NCBI GenBank assembly: GCA_027587225.1
Contig: JAPDDQ010000004.1
Span: forward strand, 62,001-126,000
Reading direction: 5' to 3'
Length of the DNA: 64,000 nucleotides
Origin: Solirubrobacter taibaiensis
GTDB lineage: Bacteria; Actinomycetota; Thermoleophilia; Solirubrobacterales; Solirubrobacteraceae
Position 1 is the stretch's first letter, and the number at the start of each line of letters is the position of its first letter. The translations under genes were made by a program, and so were the position numbers. The notes under the pieces are model-generated. The model made no database searches. It was not told the DNA's origin and saw only the letters and a list, made by a program, of their open reading frames with translations. Of this stretch, positions 51,683 through 61,500 are shown in pieces.

Positions 51683-54349
51683 ATGGCCGGCTCCGCCGAC
51701 TCGTCGTTGTACATCCCTGCTCACCGCCGCATGCCGCGTTTGTTGCGCCGTGCCGCGATGCTCGCGGCGGGATTCGCGCTGACGACCGCGGCCCCCGCGC
51801 TCGCTGACTCGCGTGGCCTCGTGGGCGCGTGGAACTTCGACGAAGCCTCCGGGACCGAGGTCAAGGACCTCTCGGGCAAGGGCAACCACGGACTGTTGAC
51901 CAAGGTCGATCGCGTCGCCGGTAAGACGGGCAAGGCGCTGTCCTTCAACGGCAAGAACGCCGTCGTGACCATCCCCGACGCGGCCTCGCTCGATCTTGCC
52001 GACTCGGGCACGATCGAAGCCTGGGTCAAGCCCGGTTCGCTCACGGGCAAGCGCCCGGTCGTGATGAAGGAACGCAACGCGCGCATGAGCTACGGGCTCT
52101 ACGCCGCGGGCCGCGGCGCCACGACCGCCTCCCTGGAGCTCAAGCGCTGGCGCCACGTCGCCACGACGTGGAACGCCACGACGCAGCGCGTCTACGTCGA
52201 TGGCAAGCTCGTGAGCACATCGCGCCAGCCCGGCTTCGGCGTGCCCTCCACGAGCCCGCTGCGCATCGGCGGCAACGTCGTCAACGGCGACTACTTCAAG
52301 GGCGAGATCGATGACGTGCGGATCTACAGCCGCGCGCTGACCGCCAAGGAGATCAAGGGCGATCGCCAGTCCGCGGTCGCCGCCCCGGCCACCGCTTCGG
52401 CGCGGCCGCCGCTGCTGCCCAACCTGCCGACGTCGTCCTTCGTCGCGGCGGCGGACACCCAGCGCCCGACGACGCCGCAGGGCTACACGATGACCGGCGC
52501 CACCCAGAACACGATCACGCTCGCCTGGAACCCGGCCACCGACAACGTCGGCGTCGCCGGCTACCGCCTGTACCGCAACGACACGCTCGCCGGATCGACG
52601 CAGGGGACCTCGTACACCTTCACGGGCCTCGCCTGCGGGACCTCGTACGTCCTGGCGCTGGAGGCCTACGACGCCGCCGGCAACGTCTCCTACCGCGCCG
52701 AGGCCACCACAACCCGCTCGACCACCGCGTGCCCCGCCCCCACGCCCACGGCCACCCCGTCGCCGACCCCGAGCCCGACGCCGACCGCGGCGCCCGACAC
52801 CCAGCGCCCGACGACGCCGCAGGGCTACACGATGACCGGCGCCACGCAGAACTCGATCACCCTCGCCTGGAACCCGGCCACCGACAACGTCGGCGTCGCC
52901 GGCTACCGCCTGTACCGCAACAACACGCTCGCCGGTTCCACGGCGCAGACCACCTACACCTTCACCGGCCTCGCCTGCGGAACCACATACACGCTCGCGC
53001 TGGAGGCCTACGACGCCGCCGGCAACGTCTCGTACCGCGCGGAAGCGACCACCACCCGGTCGACCACCGCCTGCCCGACGCCCACGCCCACCGCCACGCC
53101 GAGCCCGACCGCGACTCCGAGCCCAACCGCAACTCCGAGCCCGACCGCCACGCCCAGCCCGACCGCCACGCCGAACCCGATCGGCAATACGGCCAACCTG
53201 TGGGTGGACGCCAACGGCGGCAGCTGCTCCCGCCAGGCGACGGCCGGGAGCTACTCCGACGCCGGTGCCTGCAACGCGATCAACACGGCCTACGCCGCCA
53301 GCCAGCCGGGTGACACCATCCTCGTCAAGGCCGGCAGCTACGGCACTCAGACGCTCGCCGTCATCAACGGCCGTGGTACCGTCCGCACGACGGTCGCGGC
53401 CGCACCCGGCGAGCGTGTCGAGATGTCCTCGCTGAAGATCAATGCGGACAACGTCACTGTCGCCGACTTCATCGTCAATGGCACCGTCGATGTGGACTCC
53501 GACTACGACAACGCGCAGCAGAACCGCTGGCCGCTCAACGATCAGGTCCAGAACGTCCGGGTTGAGCGCATCGACGCCAACCGCCTGGACGTCCGGAACA
53601 CCAAGGGCCTCCGCGTCCTCGACGGCGACTTCGGCCCGATGATGAACACCATGCCCGTCCACTTCGACGGTCAGTTCGCTCCGGCCAACAACCCGGCCGC
53701 GACCGCCAACGAGGACGTCATCATCGACGGCGCAGACATCCACGACGGACGGCGCGACTCCCAGCAGGTGCACACCGAATGCATCGCCGCTTGGAGCATC
53801 CGCGGGTTCACCCTGCGCAACTCGCACATGTGGAACTGCGCCGTCTACAACCTCTCGATGGCCCGCATCGGCTCCAGCTCAGACATCCAACCGTCCGACT
53901 ACCTGATCGAGAACAACATCTTCGAAGCGTCCGACGACGTCACCGTCGGCGGCAAGCAGGGTTACTACACGATGGTCTACCAGACCGCGCAGTTCCAGGG
54001 CCAGACGATCCTGCGCAACAACTACATGGAGCAGCAGCCGCAGATCGACCCGAGCGCCAGCTTCAACAACCGGCTCAAGGTCCACAACAACATCATGCCC
54101 AAGGACTTCAACTGCTCCGACGCCGACTACAAGAACAACGCGATGGTGCGGTCCGGCAGCGCCTGCAGCGGGAACACGACGATCAGTTCCCTCGCGTCCC
54201 AGGTTGTCAACGCACCGGGCGACAACTTCCGTTTGAAGGCTGGAGTCGCCGCCATCGGCATCGCCGCCAAGCTGGACGCCCCCGCTGACGACAAGGACCG
54301 GTTGGCGCGCGACGCGGCCCCCGACGCGGGTCCGTACGAGTTCCGTTAG
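51683..54349 (+). CDS. Secreted LamG-Fn3-Fn3-beta-helix protein
   Basis: 888 aa. Signal peptide within residues 17-41 (LLRRAAMLAAGFALTTAAPALA). LamG-like domain about 42-232 (VGAWNFDEASG, DDVRIYSRAL), Fn3 module 1 about 257-350, Pro/Thr linker, Fn3 module 2 about 371-465 (nearly identical to module 1), a linker of ATPSPT repeats about 466-500, then a right-handed beta-helix 502-888 with NGTVDVDSDYDN, HTECIAAW and the closing DAGPYEFR. Close paralogue of 58572 over the Fn3 and beta-helix parts. Probably extracellular and carbohydrate-binding. Confidence 0.8.
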   Translation: MAGSADSSLYIPAHRRMPRLLRRAAMLAAGFALTTAAPALADSRGLVGAWNFDEASGTEVKDLSGKGNHGLLTKVDRVAGKTGKALSFNGKNAVVTIPDAASLDLADSGTIEAWVKPGSLTGKRPVVMKERNARMSYGLYAAGRGATTASLELKRWRHVATTWNATTQRVYVDGKLVSTSRQPGFGVPSTSPLRIGGNVVNGDYFKGEIDDVRIYSRALTAKEIKGDRQSAVAAPATASARPPLLPNLPTSSFVAAADTQRPTTPQGYTMTGATQNTITLAWNPATDNVGVAGYRLYRNDTLAGSTQGTSYTFTGLACGTSYVLALEAYDAAGNVSYRAEATTTRSTTACPAPTPTATPSPTPSPTPTAAPDTQRPTTPQGYTMTGATQNSITLAWNPATDNVGVAGYRLYRNNTLAGSTAQTTYTFTGLACGTTYTLALEAYDAAGNVSYRAEATTTRSTTACPTPTPTATPSPTATPSPTATPSPTATPSPTATPNPIGNTANLWVDANGGSCSRQATAGSYSDAGACNAINTAYAASQPGDTILVKAGSYGTQTLAVINGRGTVRTTVAAAPGERVEMSSLKINADNVTVADFIVNGTVDVDSDYDNAQQNRWPLNDQVQNVRVERIDANRLDVRNTKGLRVLDGDFGPMMNTMPVHFDGQFAPANNPAATANEDVIIDGADIHDGRRDSQQVHTECIAAWSIRGFTLRNSHMWNCAVYNLSMARIGSSSDIQPSDYLIENNIFEASDDVTVGGKQGYYTMVYQTAQFQGQTILRNNYMEQQPQIDPSASFNNRLKVHNNIMPKDFNCSDADYKNNAMVRSGSACSGNTTISSLASQVVNAPGDNFRLKAGVAAIGIAAKLDAPADDKDRLARDAAPDAGPYEFR
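52454..53080 (+). repeat. Two near-identical Fn3-encoding repeats
   Basis: Copies at 52454-52734 and 52796-53079 differ at few positions; both encode DTQRPTTPQGYTMTGATQN at their start. Two further copies lie in the gene at 58572 (60961-61245 and 61367-61650). Confidence 0.85.
53082..53175 (+). repeat. 18-nt repeats encoding an ATPSPT linker
   Basis: About five imperfect 18-nt units between Fn3 module 2 and the beta-helix. Confidence 0.7.
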
Positions 54350-54372
54350 ACCCAACCGAGCAGAACGCAGTG

Positions 54373-54403
54373 CGCGTGGGGCGGCCGGTGGCCGCCCCAC
54401 GCG
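54373..54403 (+). terminator. Strong hairpin terminator after the 888-aa gene
   Basis: Perfect 14-bp stem (CGCGTGGGGCGGCC with its complement) around a GGT loop, 24 nt after the stop, followed by GCGTTTAA. Confidence 0.75.
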
Positions 54404-54417
54404 GCGTTTAAGCGGGA

Positions 54418-54423
54418 TAGCCT
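54418..54423 (+). promoter_or_regulatory. -10 box (TAGCCT) of the GT2 gene at 54432
   Basis: TAGCCT ends 8 nt before ATG 54432, just after the terminator. Confidence 0.35.
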
Positions 54424-54431
54424 AGGCCCCG

Positions 54432-55337
54432 ATGCCCGACTCCAACGCTGCGGCCGTGTCCGTCGTCGCCGCCAACCGCACCGCGAGCCCGGGACTCCTG
54501 GACGCGCTCGCGCGCCAGTCCGTGGCCGCGTTCGAGGTCGTCCTCGTCGGCGCCGCGCCTGCGGGAGTCCCTGAGATACTCGACGTCCGTGTCGTAGACG
54601 CCGGCACGGCGGACCCCGCCGCCGCCCGCAATCTCGGCTGGCGTGCGGCCCGCGGCTCGGCGATCGCCTTCATCGACGGCGACTGCGAGCCCGCGCCGGA
54701 TTGGATCGAGCGGCTCGTCGAGGCCGCGGCGGGCCGTGAGACCGTCGTCGTCCAGGGCCGCACGCTCCCCGCCGTGAGCGAACGTGCCGGAGCGTTCGCA
54801 GAGACCCGCGAGGTCACTCGGCTCACACCGCACTTCTGGGCGAACAACCTCCTGTACCCGCGCGCGTTGTTGGAGCGCCTCGACGGATTCGACGAGGCCT
54901 ATGGGGCCGCGATCGGCTCGGATACTGACCTCGCTTGGCGTGCCCGCGCGGAGGGAGCGGACATCGAATACGCGCCGGACGCGCTCGTCCACCATCCCGT
55001 CGACACCCGAGGCGCGGGACCGGCGATCAAAGCCGCGCTGGCCGCGGGCGAGCGGGTGAAGGTCTTCGGCGACCATCCCCAACTGCGCTCAGAACTGGAT
55101 CGCGGGATCTTTCTCGCCCCGAGTCACGCGCTCATCGCGCAGGCTGCGCTGGGCGTCTGGCTGGCGCGCCGCAAGCGGGCGGCGCTGCTGTTCACGGTGC
55201 CCTACCTCGCTCACGTGGCGCGGCGTGCGCACGTCGCGGGTGCACCCGAGGCTGCCCCGATGCTGGTGGCGCACGACGCCTTGGAACTCGCCGCGACGAT
55301 CGCCGGTGCCATCCGGCACCGAACCCCGGTCATCTGA
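54432..55337 (+). CDS. GT2 glycosyltransferase, copy 2 of a paralogous pair
   Basis: 301 aa. Motifs AAARNLGWRAARG, FIDGDCEPAPDW (DxD = DGD), NNLLYPRALLERLDGFDE and SDTDLAWRAR parallel 46431 throughout, but the N-terminal nucleotide-binding DDGS loop is weak (VVLVGAAPAG), so donor use may differ. TGATG overlap links it to the GT-B enzyme at 55337. Confidence 0.8.
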   Translation: MPDSNAAAVSVVAANRTASPGLLDALARQSVAAFEVVLVGAAPAGVPEILDVRVVDAGTADPAAARNLGWRAARGSAIAFIDGDCEPAPDWIERLVEAAAGRETVVVQGRTLPAVSERAGAFAETREVTRLTPHFWANNLLYPRALLERLDGFDEAYGAAIGSDTDLAWRARAEGADIEYAPDALVHHPVDTRGAGPAIKAALAAGERVKVFGDHPQLRSELDRGIFLAPSHALIAQAALGVWLARRKRAALLFTVPYLAHVARRAHVAGAPEAAPMLVAHDALELAATIAGAIRHRTPVI

Positions 55338-56488
55338 TGGCGGCCGTGCAACGCGGCCGCGACGTCGTCTTCATGTTCTTCGGGACGTCATGGGCGCACG
55401 CCGTTGAACGCGGTTTCATGTTCTCCGAGGATCGGCTGTCGGGCGCGCTGCTCGAGCACCCAGAGGTACGTCGAGTGCTCGTGTGTGATCCCTACCGCAG
55501 TGTGCTCGGAGTCGCGTCGGACGCCGTACGCCGACGCACGCCCGCGCCGTTCCCGAGCAGCGACACGGCCCGATTGCACCAGCCGCTGCGCCTGCGCCGG
55601 AGCGACCCGCATGCCCCCGCCCGCAGCGTGGCCCGCTACGAGGCGAGCGTCCGACGGGCCGCGCGCCGGTTCCGACTCGAGCGCCCGGTAGTGATCACCA
55701 CGCACCCGATCGTCGCGGGCTTCGGGCGCTTCGACTGGGCCGGTCCAGTCACCTACTACGCCTTCGACGACTGGAGCGCCTCCGTCCCGCATCGGCCCTG
55801 GTGGCCGGCGTTCGACGAGGCGTACTCGCGCTTGCGCACCGAACAGCGCCGTGCGGTGGCGATCACCGAGCGCGCGTTGGAACGAATCGCGCCGACCGGA
55901 CCGAGCGCGGTGGTGCCGAACGGCGTGGAGCCGAAGGAGTGGCTCGAGCTCGGTCCCCCGCCCGCGTGGTTTGCCGCCAAGGCGCATCCGCGGCTGCTCT
56001 ACGTCGGGAGCCTGGAGTCACGGGTCGACGTCGAGCAGGTGCGCGCCACGGCGGAGGTATTCCCGGACGCTTCGGTGACGCTCGTCGGGAAGTTGCTCGA
56101 TCCCGGTCACTTCGAGAGCTTGCGCGCACTACCGAACGTGGAGGTCCACGGAACCCTTGTGTCTCGCGACGAGGTGGTTCGGCTGATCGCGGCCTCCGAC
56201 GTCTGCCTCGTCCCGCACGTGCGCAATCCGCTCACCGAGGCCATGAGCCCGCTCAAGCTCTACGAATACCTGGCGGGCGGGCGGCCGGTGGCGGCTGTCG
56301 ATCTCCCGCCGATCGCGAAGGTGAAGGGACGGATCGCCCTGGTCGGTGCGACTGAGGACTTTCCCGCGGCCGTACAACGCGCCCTGGATATGGGCCCAGC
56401 CTCAGAGGAGGAGCGGCGTGCGTTCGTGGCGGAGCACTCCTGGCAACGGCGCTTCGACGCGCTACTCGAGCTCGCGCTCGCGGTCTAG
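55337..56488 (+). CDS. GT-B fold glycosyltransferase (GT4/GT1-like)
   Basis: 383 aa. N-terminal Rossmann half with VVITTHPIVAGFG and YYAFDDWSASVPHRP; C-terminal half with PNGVEPKEWLELG, RLLYVGSLESRVDVEQV, VTLVGKLLD and the donor-binding PLTEAMSPLKLYEYLAGGRPVAAVDLP (E-x7-E-like). Typical of actinobacterial glycan-cluster GT4 enzymes. Its last 27 nt overlap the convergent acyltransferase gene. Confidence 0.83.
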   Translation: MAAVQRGRDVVFMFFGTSWAHAVERGFMFSEDRLSGALLEHPEVRRVLVCDPYRSVLGVASDAVRRRTPAPFPSSDTARLHQPLRLRRSDPHAPARSVARYEASVRRAARRFRLERPVVITTHPIVAGFGRFDWAGPVTYYAFDDWSASVPHRPWWPAFDEAYSRLRTEQRRAVAITERALERIAPTGPSAVVPNGVEPKEWLELGPPPAWFAAKAHPRLLYVGSLESRVDVEQVRATAEVFPDASVTLVGKLLDPGHFESLRALPNVEVHGTLVSRDEVVRLIAASDVCLVPHVRNPLTEAMSPLKLYEYLAGGRPVAAVDLPPIAKVKGRIALVGATEDFPAAVQRALDMGPASEEERRAFVAEHSWQRRFDALLELALAV

Positions 56489-57034
56489 CTCGAAGTCCCG
56501 CACCCGGCGCGCCGGGTTGCCCGCGTACACGCCGTTCGGCTCGCAGTCCCGGGTGACGACCGCTCCGGCCGCGACCAGGCAGCCCGAGCCGACGGTCACA
56601 CCGGGGAGGATCATCGCACCCGCGCCGATCCAGACGCCGTCGCCGATCGTCACCGGCTTACCGTCGAGGGCGCCGGCCCGCCGCTCGGCACCAGCGATGA
56701 GGTGCGAGGAGGTGACGAGCATCACGCGCATCCCGAGATCGCAGCGTGCACCGATTCGCACCGGACCGAGGTTGTCGAAGACGCAGCCGAAGTTCACGAA
56801 CGTGCCCGCGCCGATCTCGACGTCGCGGCCGCCGAACCAGCAGCCGTCGCTGATCCGGTGCGTAGCCGCGCGGACGCCCCACAGCCGCAGGAGCACGAAG
56901 CGACCGCCCGCCGGCATCAGTTTGGAGCCCTGCAGCCAGTTGAAGAGCAGCAGGTCCGCGCGCGCTGCGGCGGCCCGTAGGCGGGCCATCAACCACGGCA
57001 CCGTGATCCTGCTCCGGAGGGTCGCGGCGCCCAT
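56462..57034 (-). CDS. Hexapeptide-repeat acyltransferase (left-handed beta-helix)
   Basis: 190 aa. Hexapeptide repeats run through VEIGAGTFVNFGCVFDN, VRIGARCDLG and VTIGDGVWIGAGAMILPGVTVGSG, then GAVVTRDCEPNGVYAGNPARRVRDF, the signature of LacA/WbbJ-type O-acetyltransferases. Likely acetylates a sugar of the surface glycan. ATG 57034 lies 8 nt after the epimerase stop, so the two are co-translated. Confidence 0.85.
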   Translation of the reverse strand: MGAATLRSRITVPWLMARLRAAAARADLLLFNWLQGSKLMPAGGRFVLLRLWGVRAATHRISDGCWFGGRDVEIGAGTFVNFGCVFDNLGPVRIGARCDLGMRVMLVTSSHLIAGAERRAGALDGKPVTIGDGVWIGAGAMILPGVTVGSGCLVAAGAVVTRDCEPNGVYAGNPARRVRDFELDRERELE

Positions 57035-57042
57035 CGGCCGTG

Positions 57043-58200
57043 TCAGCCGGCGAGCGGAATCGCCAGCCGCTGCGTGATCTCCGCCGCAACTCGCTCGCCC
57101 GCACGACCGTCCCAGAACGGGATCGCGCCGACGGAGTGGCGCCGGAACTCGACGTGCAGGTCGGCGATCTCTTCCGGATCCTCGCCCAGCAGCACGTTCG
57201 TCCCGTGCGTCAACGTGACCGAGCGCTCCGTGTCGCGGCGCAGCGTGTAGCACGTGATGCCCAGCGCCGACGCCTCATCTTGCACGCCGCCCGCGTCGGT
57301 GAGAATCGCCCCCGAGGAGTGCAGAAGCGAGAGAAACTCGATGTACGGCAATGGCGCGATGGCAACCACGCCGGCGGCGTCGAGCCGGGCCAGGCTTTCG
57401 GTCTCCTCCATCAGCCGACGGGTCAGTGGATGCAGCGGCAGCACGACGGGCGTGCGGTGCGCGAGCTTCACGAGCGCGTCGGCGATGCGGACGATCCGGT
57501 CGTGGTCGCACACGTTGCGCTCGCGATGCAGCGTGGCGAGCACGTACTGGCCCGCCTCAAGTCCATACGTGCGGAAGGTTGCGGCACGACGGGCGCGCTC
57601 TTCGTGGCGGAACAGCAGATCCACGGACGTGTTGCCGACCGTGTGCACGCGATCGCCGGCGATCCCCTCGACCTCGAGCGCGTCGGCCGCGTCCCGGCTG
57701 TCGGTGAAGATGACGTCGGCGAGCCGGTCGGTCATGACCCGGTTGATCTCGCCCGCCAGTGAGAAGTCACCGCATCGCAGGCCGCCGCCGACGCGTGCGA
57801 GCGGAATCCCGAGCTTTGATGCGGCCAGCGCAAACGCGAGGGTCACATCGGAGTCGCCCGCGAGCATCACCATCGACGGCGCGTGTGCCACAAGCGCACG
57901 CTCGGCCTCGGTCAACGCGAGCGCAGTACGCTGTGCACGGCTCGACGGCTCGTCATCGACGAGCCTTTCGGTGCGGGGCACACCTTCGTCGTCGAAGACA
58001 CCGCCGTCGTCCGGACCGGCCAGACGCGACACCGCCTGTGGGATCCCCGCCGCGCGCAGGGCAGCGATCACTGACGCGAGGCGGACCGCCTCGGCGCGCG
58101 ACCCGACAGGGTGCAAGACGCCCCCGAGGACGGGCTGGCTGGGACGGCCGTCAACTGGGCGCGTCAAGACTCGAAGAGTGTTTTCCGAAGCGACGGTCAT
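57043..58200 (-). CDS. UDP-GlcNAc 2-epimerase-like paralogue with altered active site
   Basis: 385 aa, same fold and order of motifs as wecB at 44377: GDSDVTLAFALAASKLGIP (Asp present), GEINRVMTD (second Glu present), LATLHRERNV (His present) and TDAGGVQDEAS. But the segment that should read HVExGLR is ARVGGGLRCGD, so the first catalytic Glu is Gly, and GTRPxxxK is degraded to VGSRAEAVR. It may bind UDP-sugars without epimerising, or do another reaction. ATG 58200 is favoured; GTG 58212 would lie against the -10 box. Neighbours: acyltransferase downstream, giant secreted gene divergent. Confidence 0.8.
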   Translation of the reverse strand: MTVASENTLRVLTRPVDGRPSQPVLGGVLHPVGSRAEAVRLASVIAALRAAGIPQAVSRLAGPDDGGVFDDEGVPRTERLVDDEPSSRAQRTALALTEAERALVAHAPSMVMLAGDSDVTLAFALAASKLGIPLARVGGGLRCGDFSLAGEINRVMTDRLADVIFTDSRDAADALEVEGIAGDRVHTVGNTSVDLLFRHEERARRAATFRTYGLEAGQYVLATLHRERNVCDHDRIVRIADALVKLAHRTPVVLPLHPLTRRLMEETESLARLDAAGVVAIAPLPYIEFLSLLHSSGAILTDAGGVQDEASALGITCYTLRRDTERSVTLTHGTNVLLGEDPEEIADLHVEFRRHSVGAIPFWDGRAGERVAAEITQRLAIPLAG

Positions 58201-58213
58201 TGCGATCGCCACG

Positions 58214-58219
58214 AGCGTA
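58214..58219 (-). promoter_or_regulatory. -10-like box (TACGCT) of the epimerase paralogue
   Basis: TACGCT on the minus strand, 13 nt before ATG 58200, slightly further than in other genes here. Confidence 0.3.
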
Positions 58220-58248
58220 CGTCCGGTTTCACGGCTGCGCGACGAGTC

Positions 58249-58287
58249 CTGACCCTTCGTCCAGGATCGATCCCCTCCTAGGGTCAG
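58249..58287. promoter_or_regulatory. Inverted repeat between the epimerase paralogue and the 1468-aa gene
   Basis: CTGACCCT and AGGGTCAG, perfect 8-bp arms 23 nt apart, enclosing GTCCAGG as in the other CCAGGG elements. A shared regulator-binding site is possible. Confidence 0.35.
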
Positions 58288-58352
58288 CCGACTGAACGAG
58301 CGCGGCGGACTACCCAGTTCTGCGCGTCTCAAACCGCCATTTCTGCGATCTG

Positions 58353-58358
58353 TATAGT
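58353..58358 (+). promoter_or_regulatory. -10 box (TATAGT) of the 1468-aa gene
   Basis: TATAGT, the best consensus match in the window, lies about 210 nt before the likely start at 58572, predicting a long untranslated leader. No clear -35 seen. Confidence 0.45.
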
Positions 58359-58479
58359 CTTGCCCGCGGAGCCCGATTCAGGGTGCTGTTTCGGCTAGCG
58401 CCAAATCGGTGATTAGCCGGAGCGGAGTACTTCCCCGGTAGGTCGCCGAGGGAGTCAGAAGATGTTCGCGCATGGTCAG

Positions 58480-58527
58480 CGCGGGCAAGGTCAAATGCCG
58501 ACTTCGGCGCAACGGTGTGCGCCCGCG
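58480..58527 (+). other. Structured 5' leader of the 1468-aa gene
   Basis: CGCGGGC (58480-58486) pairs with GCCCGCG (58521-58527) and encloses a GCCG-ACTT-CGGC stem-loop (58497-58508). It lies before the probable start and is followed by GGGGAACC. A cis-regulatory RNA is possible; no known riboswitch class was recognised. Confidence 0.35.
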
Positions 58528-58571
58528 GCCAATGGATGGGGAACCTCTTGTCAGCGGGCTCAACGCCGTGC

Positions 58572-61500
58572 ATGCGCACGCGCGCCGTCATCGCAGTCGT
58601 CCTGGGCAGCCTGCTGGCATTCGTCCCGGCGTCTTCGAGTATTGCGGCGGCGCTGGACGGCTCCGCACGCGCCGATCGCCTGATCGGCACCTCCGGTCCC
58701 GACACGCTGCGCGGACGCGGCGGTCCCGATCGCCTTGACGGGCGCGGGGGAGCCAACCGGCTCTACGGCAACGCCGGCGACGACGTCATCCGCGCGGGCG
58801 CGCGCGACACCGTCGATGGCGGTGCCGGCCGTGACCGCATCGCGCTGACCGTCGGCCGCGTCATCGGCTACCGCGTCGACTGCGGGCCAGGTCGCGACAC
58901 ACTGACGATCAACGCGTCGGGCGGTCAGTCGAGCGCCGTGCTCACCGCGCACGTCAAGGGCTGCGAGCAGGTCGACGTGGTCCGTCAGGAGCGGGCGACC
59001 GCGCGCGCAAGTGCAGCCGCAACGCAACCGGAGATCACTTCCCCCGCCCACTACGGCTGGATCCGCTCGGGCACGATCGCCTTCTCCGGGACGGCCGAGG
59101 CGGGCGCGACGGTGGAGCTGCTCGACGACACCACCCCCCGCGGAACGACAGTCGCGAGCGCCTCCGGGACATGGAGCCTCACGGTCAGCAACATCAGCGA
59201 CGGCGACCACCTGTTCACGGCACGCGCGACCCCGAAGAGCGGGGGTTCGCTCACGTCGGCGATGCGTGTCGTGCGCGTCGACACGACGCCGCCGGCCGCG
59301 CCGGTGGTGACCGCACCCGCAGAGGGTGACGCGGTCCCCTCCACGTTCACGTTGACCGGCACCGCCGAGGCCAGCGCGACGGTCGAGCTCTTCGAGAACG
59401 GCAACTCGCGCGGGACGGTCGCCTCCTCGGGCGGCACCTGGTCGCGGGAGATGACGCCGTCCGGGACGGGCACGCGCGGTTTCTCGGCGCGCGCGACGGA
59501 CTTCGCCGGCAATGTCTCAACCGTCTCCGCGGTGCGAACTGTGCGCCTCGGTGGCGCCACGCCCTCGCCGCCGGACACGACCATCACCAGCGCGACGACC
59601 GGGACGAGTTCGTCGTTCGCGTTCAGCTCGTCACCGACAGGCGCAAGCTTCGAATGTCGGCTTGACGGCCCCGGAAGCACGGTCGGCGGCTACTCAGCGT
59701 GCTCGTCGCCCAAGGCGTACGCCGGGTTGGCGCCCGGCGCGTACACGTTCCTGGTGCGCGCATCCAACAGCGGCGGCACCGATCCGTCGGCGGCGTCCCG
59801 CGTGTTCACCGTGTCGGCGCCGACACCCGCGGCGCCGACGATCACGACGCCCGTGGACAATGCCTGGAGCACATCTTCGAGCTTCACCCTCTCCGGCACC
59901 GCCGCAGCGGGCGCGACCGTGACCGTGCTCGAAGGGGCGGCCACGCGCGGGTCCGCGGTCGCGTCGATCAGCGGACTGTGGAGCGTCACGCTCAGTGGCG
60001 TTACCGACGGCACCCACACCTATACGACCACGGCCACCACTTCGGGCGGCACGTCGCCGGCGTCGGCGGGGAGTCGCGTGCGCGTCGACACGCAGGCGCC
60101 CGCGGCGCCCGTCGTCGCGAGCCCGGCTGACAATGCACTGCAGGCCAACTCCACGGTCACCTTCTCGGGAACGGCTGAGCCGGGAGCCACGGTCAGGGTG
60201 ATGGAGGGTGCGGCGCAGCGTGCAGCCGTGACCGTCACCGCCGGTGGGACCTGGAGCGTATCCGTGACTGGCGTGACGGACGGTGCCCACAGCTATGCCG
60301 CCGGCGTCATTGACGCGGCGGGCAATGTCGGCACGGCCGCGACACGTATCGTGCGTGTCGATACCACCGCTCCGGCCGCTCCGGCGTTCACTTCACCCGC
60401 CGAGGGCTCGTGGATCGTCTCGGCGAACGTGACCCTGAACGGTACCGCCGAGCCGAGCGCGACCGTCACCGTGCTCGAGGGCGCGGCGACCCGGGGAACG
60501 GTCACGGCAACCGCCGGCGGCACGTGGTCGCTCTCGCTGTCGTCGGTCGCCGACGGAGCACACACCTACTCCGCACGCGCCGTGGACGCCGCGGGCAACG
60601 GGTCCAGCGTGTCATCGGGCCGACGCGTGCGCGTCGACACCGCCGCGCCGGACACGACCATCGACAGCGGACCGCCCGAGGAGAGCACCGGCACGTCGCC
60701 GTACTTCGCGTTCAGCTCCGACGATGCCGGCGCGCAGTTCGAGTGCCGCCTCGACGGCCCCGACAGCGACACCGGCGAGTACGCATCGTGCACGAACCCC
60801 CAGGGTTACGGCGAACTCGCCGTCGGCGACTACACGTTCCGAGTGCGCGCATACGACGAGGCAGGCAACGTCGACGAGACCCCGGCAACGCACGGGTTCG
60901 CGATCGTCGCCCCAGCGCCCACCCCGACCGCGACTCCGACCGCGACCGCGACCGCGGCGCCGGATACGCAGCGCCCGACGACGCCCCAGGGCTACACGAT
61001 GACCGGCGCCACCCAGAACTCGGTCACCCTCGCCTGGAACCCGGCCACCGACAACGTCGGCGTCGCCGGCTACCGCCTCTATCGCAACAACGTGCTGGCC
61101 GGTTCCACCGCGCAGACCAGCTACACGTTCGCCGGCCTCGCCTGCGGAACCGCATACACGCTCGCGCTGGAGGCCTACGACGCCGCCGGCAACGTCTCGT
61201 TCCGCGCCGAAGCCACCACCACGCGCTCCACCACCGTCTGCCCCACGCCGACGCCGACGCCGACGCCCACGCCGACTCCGACGCCGACTCCGACGCCCAC
61301 GCCGACTCCGACGCCTACTCCGACGTCGACCCCCAGCCCGACGCCGACAGCGACGGCGGCGCCTGATACCCAGCGCCCGACGACGCCCCAGGGCTACACG
61401 ATGACCGGCGCCACCCAGAACACGATCACGCTCGCCTGGAACCCGGCCACCGACAACGTCGGCGTCACCGGCTACCGCCTCTACCGCAACAACACCCTCG

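Noticed and set aside
58430-58571. Known riboswitch (c-di-GMP or c-di-AMP type) in the leader of the 1468-aa gene
   Set aside because: GGGGAACC and a paired stem gave a hint, but the conserved core sequences of those classes could not be placed; kept only as a structured leader.
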